Shown: in pieces, positions 33,081-46,728 of the stretch
Numbering within the stretch: position 1 is the stretch's first letter
How the letters are laid out: each line of letters begins with the position of its first letter
From: Paracoccus homiensis
Lineage (GTDB): Bacteria > Pseudomonadota > Alphaproteobacteria > Rhodobacterales > Rhodobacteraceae
DNA length: 64,000 bases
Reading direction: 5' to 3'
Assembly: GCF_900111675.1 (NCBI RefSeq)
Contig: NZ_FOHO01000009.1
Location: 1 to 64,000 of the forward strand
Translations under genes and position numbers: made by a program
The notes under the pieces: model-generated
Told to the model about the DNA's origin: nothing
Database searches by the model: none
What the model saw: only the letters and a program-made list of their open reading frames with translations

Positions 33081-34991
33081 TCAACGGGTCGGCTTGCGCC
33101 AGATCTGCCCCGAAAGGAACTGATCCAGCTGGGCCGAAAGGGCGTCGCGGTCCTCGTTCAGATCGCCGCGTTCCTCCATCTCGGGGCGTTCGGCGCGGTG
33201 GCGGGCGCGGGTGATCTGCTGAATGCGCCAGGTCAGGCCCTCATCCGCTTCGCCCTGAATTTCGGCCTCTGCGCGGACCAGTTCGGCCCCCGCTGCGCGT
33301 TCGGCGTCCAGACGGTCGATCAGGTTGGTCAGGATCGCCTGCGCCGATTCCAGGTCCTGGCTTTCGATCAGTTTCGGGGTCAGGCCCAGATGGGCGTCGG
33401 TGCGCAGGGTTTCAAGGGCGCGCCGCCCGGCATCGGTATCGCCGCCGGTCAGCAGGTCATGCAGCAAAGCGGCCCGGTCCGCATCGCGTGGCAAAAGCCG
33501 TTCCAGTCGCGATTCGATCTGCGCCACGCATTCGGGGCGCAATGCGCAGATCAACAGGCTGGCCCCTTCCAGCAGGTCCGCCGTCGATTGCGGGCCGTTC
33601 ATCGGGATCGGGGGGCGCGGCGCGGACGGGGCCATCGAGGCCCCGCCGCGCCGGGCGGGCCATGGGCCCGCCTGCACATTGCCACGGCCCTTGGCGCGCG
33701 GTTTCCAGCCGCCCATCACCTCGCGGCGCTTGTCGCGAATGGTGTCGGTATAGTGCCGGCGGGTCAGTTCGTCGGGGATGCGGCCGATCGCCTCTTGCAG
33801 ACGCCGGTCGAGGGCGGCGCGGCGTTCGGGGCTGTCAAAGACCTGCCCTTCGGTTTCGCGTTCCCACAGCAGGTCAACCAGCGGTCTCGCCTGATCCAGC
33901 AGGGCACCCATCGCCCCCGGCCCCGCGGATTTGATCAGGTCATCCGGGTCCTGCCCCGTCGGCAGCATGACAAAGCGCAGCGCCTGTCCGGGCCCGGTCA
34001 GCGGCAAGGCCAGATCGATCAGCCGGCGCGCGGCGCGCTGACCAGCCGCGTCGCCATCCAGTGCGATGATCGGTTCCGGGCTGACCCGCCACATCAGGCG
34101 CAGCTGATCTTCGGTGATCGCGGTGCCAAGCGGGGCGACCGCACCTTCGAAACCCGCACGGGCCAGCGCGATCACATCCATATAGCCCTCGGCGACGATA
34201 AGGCGCTGTCCCTTGGCAACGGCGGCGCGGGCGGGGCCGATATGGTAAAGGTTGCGGCCCTTGTCGAACAACGGCGTTTCGGGGCTGTTGAGGTATTTGG
34301 CCCGTGCATTCGGATCCATCGCCCGTCCGCCAAAGCCGATGCAGCGCCCCTGCCCGTCCCTGATGGGAAAGATGATGCGGTCGCGCATCCGGTCATAGGG
34401 TGTGCCCCCACCATCGGGGCGCGCGGCGACACCGGCCTCGATGATCAGCGCCTCGTCGAACCCCTTTTCGCGCAGCGCCGTGAACAATGCGGTGCGGCTG
34501 TTCGGGGCAAAGCCGATCTCGAAGCGATCCTCGGCATCGCGGTCCAATCCTCGACGCAGCAGGTAGTCGCGGGCATCCGCCGCGGCACCGGTCTGCAATT
34601 GCAGGCGAAACCAGCGACAGGCGGCCTCGGTCACCTCGATCAGCCGGGATCGGCGGTCACTGCGTTCGCGGGAACGGGGATCGGGTTCGGGCATCTGCAT
34701 GCCGGCCTCGGCGGCCAGGACCTTGACGGCCTCGATGAATTCCAGCCCATCCATTTCGCGCAGGAAGGTCAGAGCGTCGCCCTTGGCCTGGCAGCCAAAG
34801 CAGTAATAGAAGCCCTTCTGATCGTCGCAGTGAAAACTGGCCGATTTTTCCTGATGGAACGGGCATGGCGCCCACCAATCGCCGCGCGCCTGATTCGACT
34901 TGCGCTGATCCCAGACGACCTTGCGCCCGATCACGCGGCTGATCGGAACGCGGTTGCGAAGTTCGTCGAGGAAGCCGGGGGGCAGACTCAT
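33081..34991 (-). CDS. dnaG: DNA primase
   Basis: The 636-residue primase has an N-terminal CHC2 zinc-binding domain (CPFH, then CFGC), a TOPRIM core (IVAEGYMDVIAL with catalytic Glu, ALDGDAAGQRAA with DxD) and a helical C-terminal domain that contacts DnaB. It makes RNA primers at the replication fork. The start at 34991 gives the standard N-terminus (MSLPPGFLDELR); the longer ORF adds 16 residues without need. It lies upstream of rpoD. Confidence 0.97.
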   Translation of the reverse strand: MSLPPGFLDELRNRVPISRVIGRKVVWDQRKSNQARGDWWAPCPFHQEKSASFHCDDQKGFYYCFGCQAKGDALTFLREMDGLEFIEAVKVLAAEAGMQMPEPDPRSRERSDRRSRLIEVTEAACRWFRLQLQTGAAADARDYLLRRGLDRDAEDRFEIGFAPNSRTALFTALREKGFDEALIIEAGVAARPDGGGTPYDRMRDRIIFPIRDGQGRCIGFGGRAMDPNARAKYLNSPETPLFDKGRNLYHIGPARAAVAKGQRLIVAEGYMDVIALARAGFEGAVAPLGTAITEDQLRLMWRVSPEPIIALDGDAAGQRAARRLIDLALPLTGPGQALRFVMLPTGQDPDDLIKSAGPGAMGALLDQARPLVDLLWERETEGQVFDSPERRAALDRRLQEAIGRIPDELTRRHYTDTIRDKRREVMGGWKPRAKGRGNVQAGPWPARRGGASMAPSAPRPPIPMNGPQSTADLLEGASLLICALRPECVAQIESRLERLLPRDADRAALLHDLLTGGDTDAGRRALETLRTDAHLGLTPKLIESQDLESAQAILTNLIDRLDAERAAGAELVRAEAEIQGEADEGLTWRIQQITRARHRAERPEMEERGDLNEDRDALSAQLDQFLSGQIWRKPTR

Positions 34992-35079
34992 GGGGCGATT
35001 ATCTGACTGGTTCGGTGGTTCGGCAAGCGGCAGCGCCAATCTTGGGCTAGAAAGGATGTGGGGTCAAAACGGGCCGCGG

Positions 35080-35667
35080 TCAATCGGCCCCGACCGCGCC
35101 ACGCACCAATCCCCAGTAGATATCGCCGATGCGCTGCCGATCCAGACGCCCGCCTTCGCGATACCAGTTGGTCACGCCGGTCAGCATGGCGATCAGCGCC
35201 ATCGTAGTCAGCCGCGGATCGTCCAGCCGCATCGTGCCCGAAGTCACGCCGTCGCGCAGGATCACCTCTAGTGCGGTTTCATAGCGTTCGCGCAAGGCGA
35301 CGATCCGGTGGTGATTGTCCGGGGTCAGGTTGCGCAGTTCCATGTAGGACAGAAAGACCGCGTCGGAATGATCAAGGCTGAAATCGATGTGAAAACGCAC
35401 GAAACCTTCCAGCCGCCGCAGCGCGGGCAGCGCCGGATCATCCCGCCAGGCGTCCAGTAGATCCTGCATGTGGCTTTCCAGAAGATCGGCCAGAAGCGCC
35501 TGTTTGTCAGGGATATAGCTGTACAGCGCACCCGCCTGCACGCCGACCGCCGCCGCGATCTGACGCATGGACACGGCTGCGTAGCCCTGCCGCGCGAACA
35601 GTTGCAGGGCATGGGTGCGGATCAGGGGGCCGGTGATCTCGGCGCGGGAACCTTGGGTGCGTGCCAT
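35080..35667 (-). CDS. TetR-family transcriptional regulator
   Basis: The 195-residue repressor has an N-terminal TetR HTH (LQLFARQGYAAVSMRQIAAAVGVQAGALYSYIPDKQALL, key part GVQAGALYSYIPDK) and a variable ligand-binding helical domain. The start at 35667 follows from the MARTQGSR N-terminus. The far longer ORF in this frame is an antisense artefact over the lactate-dehydrogenase-like gene. It is 75 bases from the divergent small lipoprotein gene. Ligand and targets unknown. Confidence 0.9.
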   Translation of the reverse strand: MARTQGSRAEITGPLIRTHALQLFARQGYAAVSMRQIAAAVGVQAGALYSYIPDKQALLADLLESHMQDLLDAWRDDPALPALRRLEGFVRFHIDFSLDHSDAVFLSYMELRNLTPDNHHRIVALRERYETALEVILRDGVTSGTMRLDDPRLTTMALIAMLTGVTNWYREGGRLDRQRIGDIYWGLVRGAVGAD

Positions 35668-35742
35668 GCAACTGTCATAAGTGCTGACCCGTTCGGGGGG
35701 AAGGCCATTGTGAAGCCCGTTGGCGCGGCCTAATCTGCGGCC

Positions 35743-36006
35743 ATGATGCCGCGTCCTGTCCTGACATGCCCTGCCCTTCTGTGCCTGATCCTTGCCGCCT
35801 GCGCGGCCGATGACGGCTATCCCGATCTGCGCCCCACGGCCGAGATGCTGACCCCACCGCAATTGACCCCCGAGGAAAACGCCCCGGCCACCACTCGCCA
35901 GACCGCCGAAAGCCGCGCCGATGCGCTGCGGGCGCGGGCTGACGCGCTGCGCGGCCCCGTGATCGAGCCGGAATTGCGCCAGCGGATGCAGGGCGGTCGC
36001 AACTGA
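35743..36006 (+). CDS. small lipoprotein, hypothetical
   Basis: The 87-residue protein has a lipoprotein signal peptide with lipobox LAAC (Cys20), a Pro-rich linker and an Arg/Ala-rich helix (ESRADALRARADALR). It is likely anchored in the outer membrane, function unknown. It sits between the TetR gene (divergent) and the LldD-like gene (54 bases downstream, same strand). Confidence 0.75.
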   Translation: MMPRPVLTCPALLCLILAACAADDGYPDLRPTAEMLTPPQLTPEENAPATTRQTAESRADALRARADALRGPVIEPELRQRMQGGRN

Positions 36007-36060
36007 TTGCGCAAAGGCGCTTCGCTTGGTAAGAACTTTTGACCAAAAAGCGAGTTGCCC

Positions 36061-37227
36061 ATGCCTGTCATCACCTGCATCGACGACCTGAAACGGCTGC
36101 ACAAGGCGCGCACACCGCGCATGTTCTACGACTATGCCGAATCGGGCAGCTATTCCGAACAGACCTTTCGCGACAACAGCACCGATTTTGCCCGGATCCG
36201 CCTGCGCCAGAAAGTTGCCGTGGACATGTCGGGCCGCTCGACCGCAAGCGACATGGTGGGGCTGCCCGTTGCGATGCCCGTGGGGCTTGCCCCTGTCGGC
36301 CTGACCGGGATGCAACACGCGGATGGCGAAATCCTGGCCGCCCGCGCGGCCGAGAAATTCGGCGTGCCCTTCTGCCTGTCGACCATGTCGATCTGCTCGA
36401 TCGAGGATGTCGCGCAGCACACGACAAAGCCCTTCATGTTCCAGCTTTACGTCATGAAGGATCAGGATTTCCTTGCCGCGATCATCGAGCGGGCCAAGCG
36501 CGCCAATTGCAATGCGCTGGTTCTGACGCTGGATCTGCAGATTCTGGGTCAGCGCCACAAGGATCTGAAGAACGGCCTGTCGGCGCCGCCGAAATTCACC
36601 CTGCCCACGATGCTGGATCTTGCGACGCGCTGGCGCTGGGGCATGGGGATGCTGCAGACCAAGCGCCGCTTCTTCGGCAATATCGTCGGGCACGCCAAGG
36701 GCGTCGGCGATGCCAGTTCCCTGGGCAGCTGGACGGCCGAGCAATTCGACGAAAAGCTGGACTGGGACAAGATCGCCCGCATCCGCGACATGTGGGGCGG
36801 CAAGCTGATCCTGAAAGGCATCCTTGACCCCGAAGATGCCCGCATCGCGGCTGATTTCGGCGCGGATGCCATCGTTGTCAGCAATCATGGCGGACGGCAA
36901 CTGGACGGCGCGCTGTCCTCGATCCGGATGCTGCCGCATATCGTCGAAGCCGTGGGCGATCAGGTCGAGATCCACATGGACAGCGGTATCCGCAGCGGTC
37001 AGGACGTGTTGAAGGCGCTGGCCCTTGGGGCGCATGGCACCTGGATCGGGCGGGCCTTCGTTCATGGGCTTGGCGCGATGGGCGAGGCCGGCGTGACGCG
37101 CGCCCTGGAAGTGATCCGTGCCGAACTGGATACCACGATGGCGCTGTGCGGCGAAAAACGCGTGCAGGCGCTGGGTCGGCAGAACGTGATGCTGCCGCAG
37201 GGCTTCCTGTCGGAATACGGCGCATAG
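36061..37227 (+). CDS. lldD: L-lactate dehydrogenase-like FMN enzyme (LldD type)
   Basis: The 388-residue alpha-hydroxy-acid oxidising enzyme of the FMN-dependent family oxidises an alpha-hydroxy acid, most likely L-lactate, at the membrane. Motifs are the ARTPRMFYDYAESGSYSE N-terminus, GLAPVGLTGMQH substrate region, the catalytic VVSNHGGRQLDG (His) and the FMN-binding GIRSGQDVLKALALGA. The ATG at 36061 is preferred to a TTG two codons earlier. The nearby TetR gene could regulate it. Confidence 0.87.
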   Translation: MPVITCIDDLKRLHKARTPRMFYDYAESGSYSEQTFRDNSTDFARIRLRQKVAVDMSGRSTASDMVGLPVAMPVGLAPVGLTGMQHADGEILAARAAEKFGVPFCLSTMSICSIEDVAQHTTKPFMFQLYVMKDQDFLAAIIERAKRANCNALVLTLDLQILGQRHKDLKNGLSAPPKFTLPTMLDLATRWRWGMGMLQTKRRFFGNIVGHAKGVGDASSLGSWTAEQFDEKLDWDKIARIRDMWGGKLILKGILDPEDARIAADFGADAIVVSNHGGRQLDGALSSIRMLPHIVEAVGDQVEIHMDSGIRSGQDVLKALALGAHGTWIGRAFVHGLGAMGEAGVTRALEVIRAELDTTMALCGEKRVQALGRQNVMLPQGFLSEYGA

Positions 37228-37337
37228 GGGCGCAGATTCGCCCTTCACAAAATCGCCACGCTGCGCTATAGGCCGCGCTCTGCCGTCATGCACCCTTGGA
37301 GGATGGCGGTCAACACAACTGTTTGAGGATATATATC

Positions 37338-37976
37338 ATGGCCAAAGAGATCCCTGATCTGGTGGCCGAGCCTCGCGCGGGGACAGGCAAGGGGGCCGCC
37401 CGCCAAGCTCGCCGTGAAGGTAAGGTTCCGGGTATCGTGTATGGTGACCACAAGGATGCCGTCGCGATCCAGTTCGACTTCAACAAGCTGCTGACGCAAC
37501 TGCGTGCCGGTCGCTTCATGTCGACGCTGTTCAACCTGAAGGTCGAAGGTCAGGACGACGTGCGCGTCATCTGCCGCGCCGTTCAGAAAGACGTCGTGAA
37601 GGACCTGCCCGTCCATATCGACTTCATGCGTCTGCGCCGCACCTCGAAGGTCTCGCTGTTCATTCCGGTTGAATTCATCAACCACGAAGAATGCCCGGGC
37701 CTGAAAAAAGGCGGCACGCTTGTGACCGTCCGCAACGAGGTCGAACTGAACGTGACCGCCGGCGACATCCCGGATCACATCACCGTCGATCTGGCCGGCC
37801 TGAACATCGGCGACGGCATCCACATCAATGATGTGAAGTTGCCCGCCGGCGCCAAGGCAACCATCGACCGCAACTTCGTGATCGCGAACATCGCGGCACC
37901 CTCGGCCCTGCGTTCGGACGACGACGCGGCAGAAGCCGAAGGCGCCGAGGTCGAAGAGGCCGCAGCCGAAGAGTGA
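37338..37976 (+). CDS. rplY: 50S ribosomal protein L25 (CTC form)
   Basis: The 212-residue protein is the long general-stress (CTC) form: an L25 domain that binds 5S rRNA ([14 protein letters not shown], near residues 25-38), a beta domain, and an acidic Ala/Glu tail ([19 protein letters not shown]). The start follows a GAGGA ribosome-binding site. A strong terminator at 38009-38042 follows. Confidence 0.97.
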   Translation: MAKEIPDLVAEPRAGTGKGAARQARREGKVPGIVYGDHKDAVAIQFDFNKLLTQLRAGRFMSTLFNLKVEGQDDVRVICRAVQKDVVKDLPVHIDFMRLRRTSKVSLFIPVEFINHEECPGLKKGGTLVTVRNEVELNVTAGDIPDHITVDLAGLNIGDGIHINDVKLPAGAKATIDRNFVIANIAAPSALRSDDDAAEAEGAEVEEAAAEE

Positions 37977-38008
37977 TCCTTGCGCCCGTTCAGGGCCAGA
38001 AGATCCAC

Positions 38009-38042
38009 GGGGCGGTGCCGCTTGGCGCCGCCCTTTCCTTTT
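38009..38042 (+). terminator. intrinsic terminator after rplY
   Basis: The GGGCGGTGCC / GGCGCCGCCC stem with a four-base loop (one mismatch/GU) is followed by TTTCCTTTT. Confidence 0.75.
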
Positions 38043-38092
38043 GCCCCGGCGCCTGCTAGCGGATGCGCCGATCCCGGATCAGGAGAGTGCTC

Positions 38093-39430
38093 ATGGAACC
38101 CGTCAACATCATCGGTGCTGGCCTGGCAGGCTCTGAGGCCGCATGGCAGATCGCCCGTGCGGGCGTGCCCGTGATCCTGCATGAAATGCGTCCCAGCGTC
38201 GAAACCTTCGCGCACAAGACCGGCGATTGCGCTGAAATGGTCTGCTCGAACAGTTTCCGTTCCGACGATGACGTGATGAATGCCGTCGGCCTGCTGCATT
38301 GGGAAATGCGGGCGGCGGGCGGCCTGATCATGGAGATGGCCGACCGTCATCGCCTGCCCGCCGGTGGCGCGCTGGCCGTGGATCGCGACGCGTTTTCACA
38401 GGCCGTCACCCAGACGCTGCGTGCCGATCCGCTGATCGAGATCCGCAACGGTGAAATCGCCGATCTGCCCGACACCGGCAACTGGATCGTGGCGACGGGG
38501 CCGCTGACCTCTGACCGGCTGGCAACTGCGATCCGTGGCCTGACGGGAACCGAGGCACTGGCCTTCTTCGATGCCATCGCCCCGATCGTCCATGCCGACA
38601 CGATCGACATGTCCGTCGCCTGGGAACAAAGCCGTTATGACAAGGGCGAAACCGAAGCCGAGCGTCGCGCCTATATCAACTGCCCGATGACCAAGCCGCA
38701 ATACGAGGCGTTCATCGACGCGCTGCTGGCAGCCGACAAGACCGAATTCCACGAAGGCGAGACCGCCGGTTACTTCGACGGCTGCCTGCCGATCGAGGTC
38801 ATGGCCGAGCGCGGCCGCGAAACCCTGCGCCACGGCCCGATGAAGCCCGTGGGGCTGACCAACACGCATAACCCCGAAGAAAAGGCCTATGCCGTCGTCC
38901 AGCTGCGCCGCGATAACGCACTGGGAACCCTGTATAATATCGTCGGCTTCCAGACCAAGATGAAATACGGCGCCCAGACGCAGGTGTTCCGGATGATCCC
39001 CGGTCTGGAAAATGCCAGCTTCGCGCGGCTGGGTGGCATTCACCGCAATTCCTTCCTGAACTCTCCCACGCTGCTGGATGACCGGATGCGCCTGCGCAAC
39101 CAGCCCAATCTGCGCTTTGCCGGACAGGTCACCGGGGTCGAGGGCTATGTCGAAAGCGCCGCGATGGGTCTGCTGGCCGGTCGCATGGCCGCCGCACAGG
39201 CCAAGGGGCAGGATCTGGCCCCCCCACCCTTCACCACCGCGACCGGCGCACTGGTCAATCACATCACCGGCGGCGCCGAGGCCAGGACCTTCCAGCCCAT
39301 GAACGTCAATTTCGGGCTGTTCCCGCCGCTGGATCAGATGAAAGGCGGGCGCAAGGGCCGCAAGGATCGCTACCCTGCCTATACCCAGCGCGCCAAGGAC
39401 GATTTCTCGGCATGGCTGGCCACGCAGTAA
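38093..39430 (+). CDS. trmFO: tRNA (uracil-5-)-methyltransferase TrmFO
   Basis: This 445-residue folate/FAD-dependent enzyme methylates U54 in the T-loop of tRNAs. It has a [17 protein letters not shown] motif at the N-terminus, the two catalytic cysteines in [13 protein letters not shown] and [14 protein letters not shown], and the [16 protein letters not shown]-terminal FAD contact. The start at 38093 follows AGGAG. It overlaps gluQ by 19 bases, suggesting co-translation of two tRNA-modifying enzymes. Confidence 0.97.
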   Translation: MEPVNIIGAGLAGSEAAWQIARAGVPVILHEMRPSVETFAHKTGDCAEMVCSNSFRSDDDVMNAVGLLHWEMRAAGGLIMEMADRHRLPAGGALAVDRDAFSQAVTQTLRADPLIEIRNGEIADLPDTGNWIVATGPLTSDRLATAIRGLTGTEALAFFDAIAPIVHADTIDMSVAWEQSRYDKGETEAERRAYINCPMTKPQYEAFIDALLAADKTEFHEGETAGYFDGCLPIEVMAERGRETLRHGPMKPVGLTNTHNPEEKAYAVVQLRRDNALGTLYNIVGFQTKMKYGAQTQVFRMIPGLENASFARLGGIHRNSFLNSPTLLDDRMRLRNQPNLRFAGQVTGVEGYVESAAMGLLAGRMAAAQAKGQDLAPPPFTTATGALVNHITGGAEARTFQPMNVNFGLFPPLDQMKGGRKGRKDRYPAYTQRAKDDFSAWLATQ

Positions 39431-40263
39431 CGCGCACCCGCTTCGCCCCTTCTCCGACGGGGCTTCTGCATCTGGGCCACGCCTATTCGGCGCTTCTGGC
39501 CCAGTCGCTTGCCGATCCGGGGCAGTTTCTGTTGCGCATCGAGGATATCGATCGCGACCGCTGCAAACCTCGGTTTGAACAGGCCCTGAAACAGGATCTG
39601 GCATGGCTGGGCCTGCGCTGGCAGGAACCGGTCATGCGCCAGTCAGATCGCATGGCCGCCTATGATCGGGCGCTGACCCAACTCGCACCGTTCTGTTATC
39701 CCTGCCGCTGCCGTCGCGGCGACATCCGCGCCGCCCTGTCCGCCCCGCAGGAAGCCGCGCTGCCCGCCGGCCCCGATGGATTGATCTATCCGGGCACCTG
39801 TCAGCACCGGTCGATGTCGGATATCGGGCCCGGTGACGTGATCCGCCTGGACGTGGCCCGCGCCTTCGACCATCTGCGGCGCGACCAACTCGAATTTCAC
39901 GATCATGCGATCTTGTCCGTCGGCCCGCATCGCATGACGCGCGACCAATTTATCAGCGATATCGGCGACGTGATCCTGTCGCGGCGCGGCATGGGAACCT
40001 CGTACCATCTGGCGGTCGTGGTCGATGACGCGGCCCAGGGGGTCACCCTGGTCACCCGAGGCAAGGACCTGTTCGGCGCGACTTGGATCCATCTGCTGCT
40101 GCAACACTTGCTGAACCTGCCGCAACCGACCTATCACCACCATCGCCTGATCCGTGACGATGCGGGCAAGCGTCTTGCGAAACGCGACGATGCCCGCGCC
40201 ATTCGCCAGTTCCGCGACGACGGCGCGACGCCGGAGGACATCCGGCGTCTGATCGGGCTCTAG
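39412..40263 (+). CDS. gluQ: glutamyl-Q tRNA(Asp) synthetase
   Basis: The 283-residue truncated GluRS paralogue lacks the anticodon-binding domain. It has an HLGH-type signature ([17 protein letters not shown]), a KRLAKRD motif in the KMSKS position, and zinc ligands CYPCRCRR ... TCQHR. It charges glutamate onto queuosine 34 of tRNA-Asp rather than onto a tRNA end. It starts inside trmFO by 19 bases. Confidence 0.95.
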   Translation: MAGHAVTRTRFAPSPTGLLHLGHAYSALLAQSLADPGQFLLRIEDIDRDRCKPRFEQALKQDLAWLGLRWQEPVMRQSDRMAAYDRALTQLAPFCYPCRCRRGDIRAALSAPQEAALPAGPDGLIYPGTCQHRSMSDIGPGDVIRLDVARAFDHLRRDQLEFHDHAILSVGPHRMTRDQFISDIGDVILSRRGMGTSYHLAVVVDDAAQGVTLVTRGKDLFGATWIHLLLQHLLNLPQPTYHHHRLIRDDAGKRLAKRDDARAIRQFRDDGATPEDIRRLIGL

Positions 40264-40274
40264 CCCATCTTCTG

Positions 40275-40323
40275 TGCATAAATATCCCGGGGGACCGCCC
40301 GCAGGGCGGTGGGGCAGCGCCCC
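40275..40323. repeat. GC-rich double-hairpin intergenic sequence, REP-like candidate
   Basis: Between gluQ and hisI lies AAATATCCCGGGGGA, followed by two perfect palindromes: ACCGCCC-gca-GGGCGGT (40294-40310) and GGGGC-agc-GCCCC (40311-40323). Similar intergenic strings occur many times in Rhodobacterales genomes, from memory, so it may be a copy of a dispersed element. It also can act as a hairpin between convergent genes. No second copy was seen in the window. Confidence 0.4.
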
Positions 40324-40325
40324 TC

Positions 40326-40682
40326 TTACGTCATCGGCTCCATGATCACGACCTCCTGGCCGTCACGGACCGCGGTGTAGAAGCACGACCGCCGGTTCGT
40401 GTGACAGGCAGGCCCGGTCTGATCGACCAGCGCCAGCAGACAGTCGCGATCACAATCGATCCGCAGCTCGACCAGTCTCTGCACGTGGCCCGAGCTTTCG
40501 CCCTTGATCCAGAAGGATTGGCGCGACCGCGACCAATAGGTGACGCGGCCCGTCTGCAAGGTCTGCGCCACCGCGTCCGCATTCATCCAGGCCATCATCA
40601 GAACCTCGCCGCTGGCATGGTCCTGCGCAATACAGGGGATCAGGCCATTGGCATCGTACTTCAGGCTGACCGGGTCAAGCAT
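40326..40682 (-). CDS. hisI: phosphoribosyl-AMP cyclohydrolase
   Basis: The 118-residue zinc enzyme performs the third step of histidine synthesis, opening the adenine ring of PR-AMP. Motifs are VLMMAWMNADAV, the WSRSRQSFWIKGESSGH region, and the cysteines in DCDRDCLLALVDQ and CHTNRRSCFY. The Met at 40682 is chosen because AAGGA lies six bases ahead; a Met six codons earlier is less well placed. It is divergent from the scaffold gene. Confidence 0.96.
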   Translation of the reverse strand: MLDPVSLKYDANGLIPCIAQDHASGEVLMMAWMNADAVAQTLQTGRVTYWSRSRQSFWIKGESSGHVQRLVELRIDCDRDCLLALVDQTGPACHTNRRSCFYTAVRDGQEVVIMEPMT

Positions 40683-40744
40683 CGGGTTTCCTTTCACCAT
40701 TGCGATCCCTATCTAGGGTGAATGACACGCGCGGGGAAGGACCG

Positions 40745-41188
40745 ATGGGCGACAGCGACCTGATGCAGCTTTATTCGCGCCGTATACTGGCGCTGACCAC
40801 CGCCATTCCCCATCAGGGCCGGCTGGATTACCCCGAAGGCTCGGCTACGCGCCGTTCGCCGCATTGCGGCTCGTCCGTGACCGTCGACATCCGAATGCGG
40901 GATGGCCAGATTGCCGAATTTGCCCAACAGGTCCGCGCCTGTGCGCTGGGACAGGCATCTGCGGCGGTCCTGGGTGCCTCGGTCATCGGAAAATCCCGCG
41001 ATCAGATCCTTGCAACGCGCGACGAACTTCACGCGATGCTGAAACAGGATGGCACCCCGCCCGATGGCAGCTTTTCCGAGCTTGAGGCCCTGTTGCCCGC
41101 ACGCGACTACCCCAACCGTCACGCCTCGATCCTGCTTGCATGGGATGCGACCCTCGCGGCCATCGATCAGGCGGCCGAGGCTGCCTGA
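40745..41188 (+). CDS. iron-sulfur cluster scaffold-like protein lacking the third cysteine
   Basis: The 147-residue protein aligns with the IscU/NifU N-terminal fold. The first two cluster cysteines are present (Cys41 in PHCGSSV, Cys66 in VRACALGQASA). The third, expected in an HCSIL motif, is Ala127 (RHASILLAW). It probably cannot assemble a full [2Fe-2S] scaffold by itself, or uses another ligand. The same form occurs in other alphaproteobacteria, in my recollection. It is divergent from hisI; role unknown, possibly Fe-S transfer. Confidence 0.75.
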   Translation: MGDSDLMQLYSRRILALTTAIPHQGRLDYPEGSATRRSPHCGSSVTVDIRMRDGQIAEFAQQVRACALGQASAAVLGASVIGKSRDQILATRDELHAMLKQDGTPPDGSFSELEALLPARDYPNRHASILLAWDATLAAIDQAAEAA

Positions 41189-41202
41189 TCGGCGCCGCCT
41201 GT

Positions 41203-41228
41203 AAAAAGACCGGCCCGATGGGCCGGTC
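41203..41228 (-). terminator. intrinsic terminator of the small cysteine-protein gene
   Basis: The GACCGGCC / GGCCGGTC stem with a short loop is followed by TTTTT on the minus strand. It directly abuts the second stop of the mini-gene frame. Confidence 0.8.
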
Positions 41229-41298
41229 AGTTGCGCGTGCAGAAGGGACAGTGACGGCACACAGGCGTGGTGCCGTGCTTGCAACGCGGGGCAGAAAC

Positions 41299-41394
41299 CT
41301 AGGCTTGCAGGATCGCAGGCAACCAAAGAACCACAATCGTGGTCACGGTCAGCGCGGCAACCCCACACAGATCACAGACGAATTCGCGGGACAT
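41299..41394 (-). CDS. 31-residue cysteine-bearing membrane protein, possibly longer through an amber codon
   Basis: An ATG at 41394, preceded by a strong GAGAGGAG ribosome-binding site eight bases upstream, opens 31 codons. They begin MSREFVCDLCGVAAL and end in a hydrophobic helix (LTVTTIVVLWLPAIL) before TAG. The Cys-x2-Cys pair sits just ahead of the helix. The same frame continues after the TAG as 23 Cys-rich codons (CKHGTTPVCRHCPFC...) and reaches a TGA flush with the terminator. The gene is therefore either a 31-residue membrane protein or a 54- to 55-residue zinc-ribbon-like protein broken or read through at the amber. I recognise no family. Confidence 0.55.
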   Translation of the reverse strand: MSREFVCDLCGVAALTVTTIVVLWLPAILQA

Positions 41395-41484
41395 GGCAGC
41401 AACTCCTCTCTGTTGCTATTTTGTTCTCACATTCACGCGCACCTGTAAAGAACTTTTTAAGAACATTCAGGCTTGGATCGGTGT

Positions 41485-45776
<4,292 letters not shown>

Positions 45777-45870
45777 TCATCTGCGGGCGCATTAACCTGT
45801 TTGCCTCTCTATAGGACAATGCGCGGGGCAAGGCCCAGACCCAAGCACGGCCTTCTGTCACCTGACCATG

Positions 45871-45896
45871 AAAAAGCCCGCCACAGGGGGCGGGCT
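45871..45896 (-). terminator. intrinsic terminator after ctrA
   Basis: The AGCCCGCC / GGCGGGCT stem (short loop), followed by TTTTT on the minus strand, lies 20 bases past the ctrA stop. Confidence 0.85.
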
Positions 45897-45915
45897 GTTC
45901 GACTGTCAGCGCGTG

Positions 45916-46626
45916 TCACGCACCAATGGCCAGACGTTCCGCGTTGCCGGGCCCCGGATCGCGCAACACATAGCCACGCCCCCAGACCGTTTCGATATGG
46001 TTTTCCCCGCCAAGTGCTTCGGACAGCTTCTTGCGCAGTTTGCAGATGAACACGTCGATGATCTTCAGTTCGGGTTCATCCATGCCGCCGTAAAGATGGT
46101 TCAGGAACATTTCCTTGGTCAGCGTGGTGCCCTTGCGCAGGCTTAGAAGTTCAAGGATCTGATATTCCTTGCCTGTCAGATTGACCGGCTTGCCCTGAAC
46201 CTCGACCGAGCGCGCGTCCAGATTGACGACGATCTCGCCGGTGCGGATGATCGCCTGGCTGTGGCCTTTGGAACGGCGGATGATCGCCTGAATGCGGGCC
46301 TGCAATTCGTCGCGGTTAAAAGGTTTGGTCATGTAATCGTCTGCACCGAACCCGAAACCACGCAATTTCGATTCCGTGTCGTCCGACCCCGTCAGGATAA
46401 GGATCGGGGTATCGATCCGGGCAAGGCGGATGTGGCGCAGAACCTCCATCCCGTGCATGTCCGGCAGGTCCAGATCCAGAAGGATCAGGTCGTAATCATA
46501 AAGCTTGGCAAGGTCGATCCCTTCCTCGCCCATATCGGTCACGAAGACATTGTAGCTGGCCGCGGTCAGCATCAGCTCGATCGCGCGAGCGGTGGTAGGA
46601 TCGTCCTCAACAAGAAGTATGCGCAT
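45916..46626 (-). CDS. ctrA: cell-cycle response regulator CtrA
   Basis: The 236-residue OmpR-family regulator has an N-terminal receiver with the acidic pocket ([15 protein letters not shown]), phospho-acceptor Asp51 ([13 protein letters not shown]) and Lys ([10 protein letters not shown]). The C-terminal winged helix contains [13 protein letters not shown] and [14 protein letters not shown]. CtrA is the master cell-cycle regulator in Caulobacter; in Rhodobacterales it drives motility, gene transfer agents and related genes. The start at 46626 follows the MRILLVEDD pattern. It is downstream of sciP, with a near-consensus CtrA box between them. Confidence 0.97.
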   Translation of the reverse strand: MRILLVEDDPTTARAIELMLTAASYNVFVTDMGEEGIDLAKLYDYDLILLDLDLPDMHGMEVLRHIRLARIDTPILILTGSDDTESKLRGFGFGADDYMTKPFNRDELQARIQAIIRRSKGHSQAIIRTGEIVVNLDARSVEVQGKPVNLTGKEYQILELLSLRKGTTLTKEMFLNHLYGGMDEPELKIIDVFICKLRKKLSEALGGENHIETVWGRGYVLRDPGPGNAERLAIGA

Positions 46627-46683
46627 TGCGTCACTTTGCCCCTGATTCTTCATGACTCATAAGCAGAGAATTGCCGCAACTGG

Positions 46684-46698
46684 TTAAAATGTCGTTAC
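46684..46698. promoter_or_regulatory. CtrA-box candidate between sciP and ctrA
   Basis: The sequence TTAA-N7-TTAC differs from the CtrA box (TTAA-N7-TTAA) at one of eight positions. It lies 58 bases ahead of the ctrA start, in the only intergenic gap, so autoregulation of ctrA is plausible. Confidence 0.5.
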
Positions 46699-46728
46699 CA
46701 TAAGTTGACTAAAGCTTGTTAATGCTCG

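Noticed and set aside
35080-37293. 737-codon open frame on the minus strand
   Set aside because: Only the part from 35667 down is the TetR gene. The upstream part is antisense to the LldD-type gene, with low-complexity His/Arg/Gly composition typical of shadow frames.
37287-37326. 12-codon leader peptide ahead of rplY
   Set aside because: No proper ribosome-binding site and no attenuator structure were seen; the rplY site alone explains the sequence.
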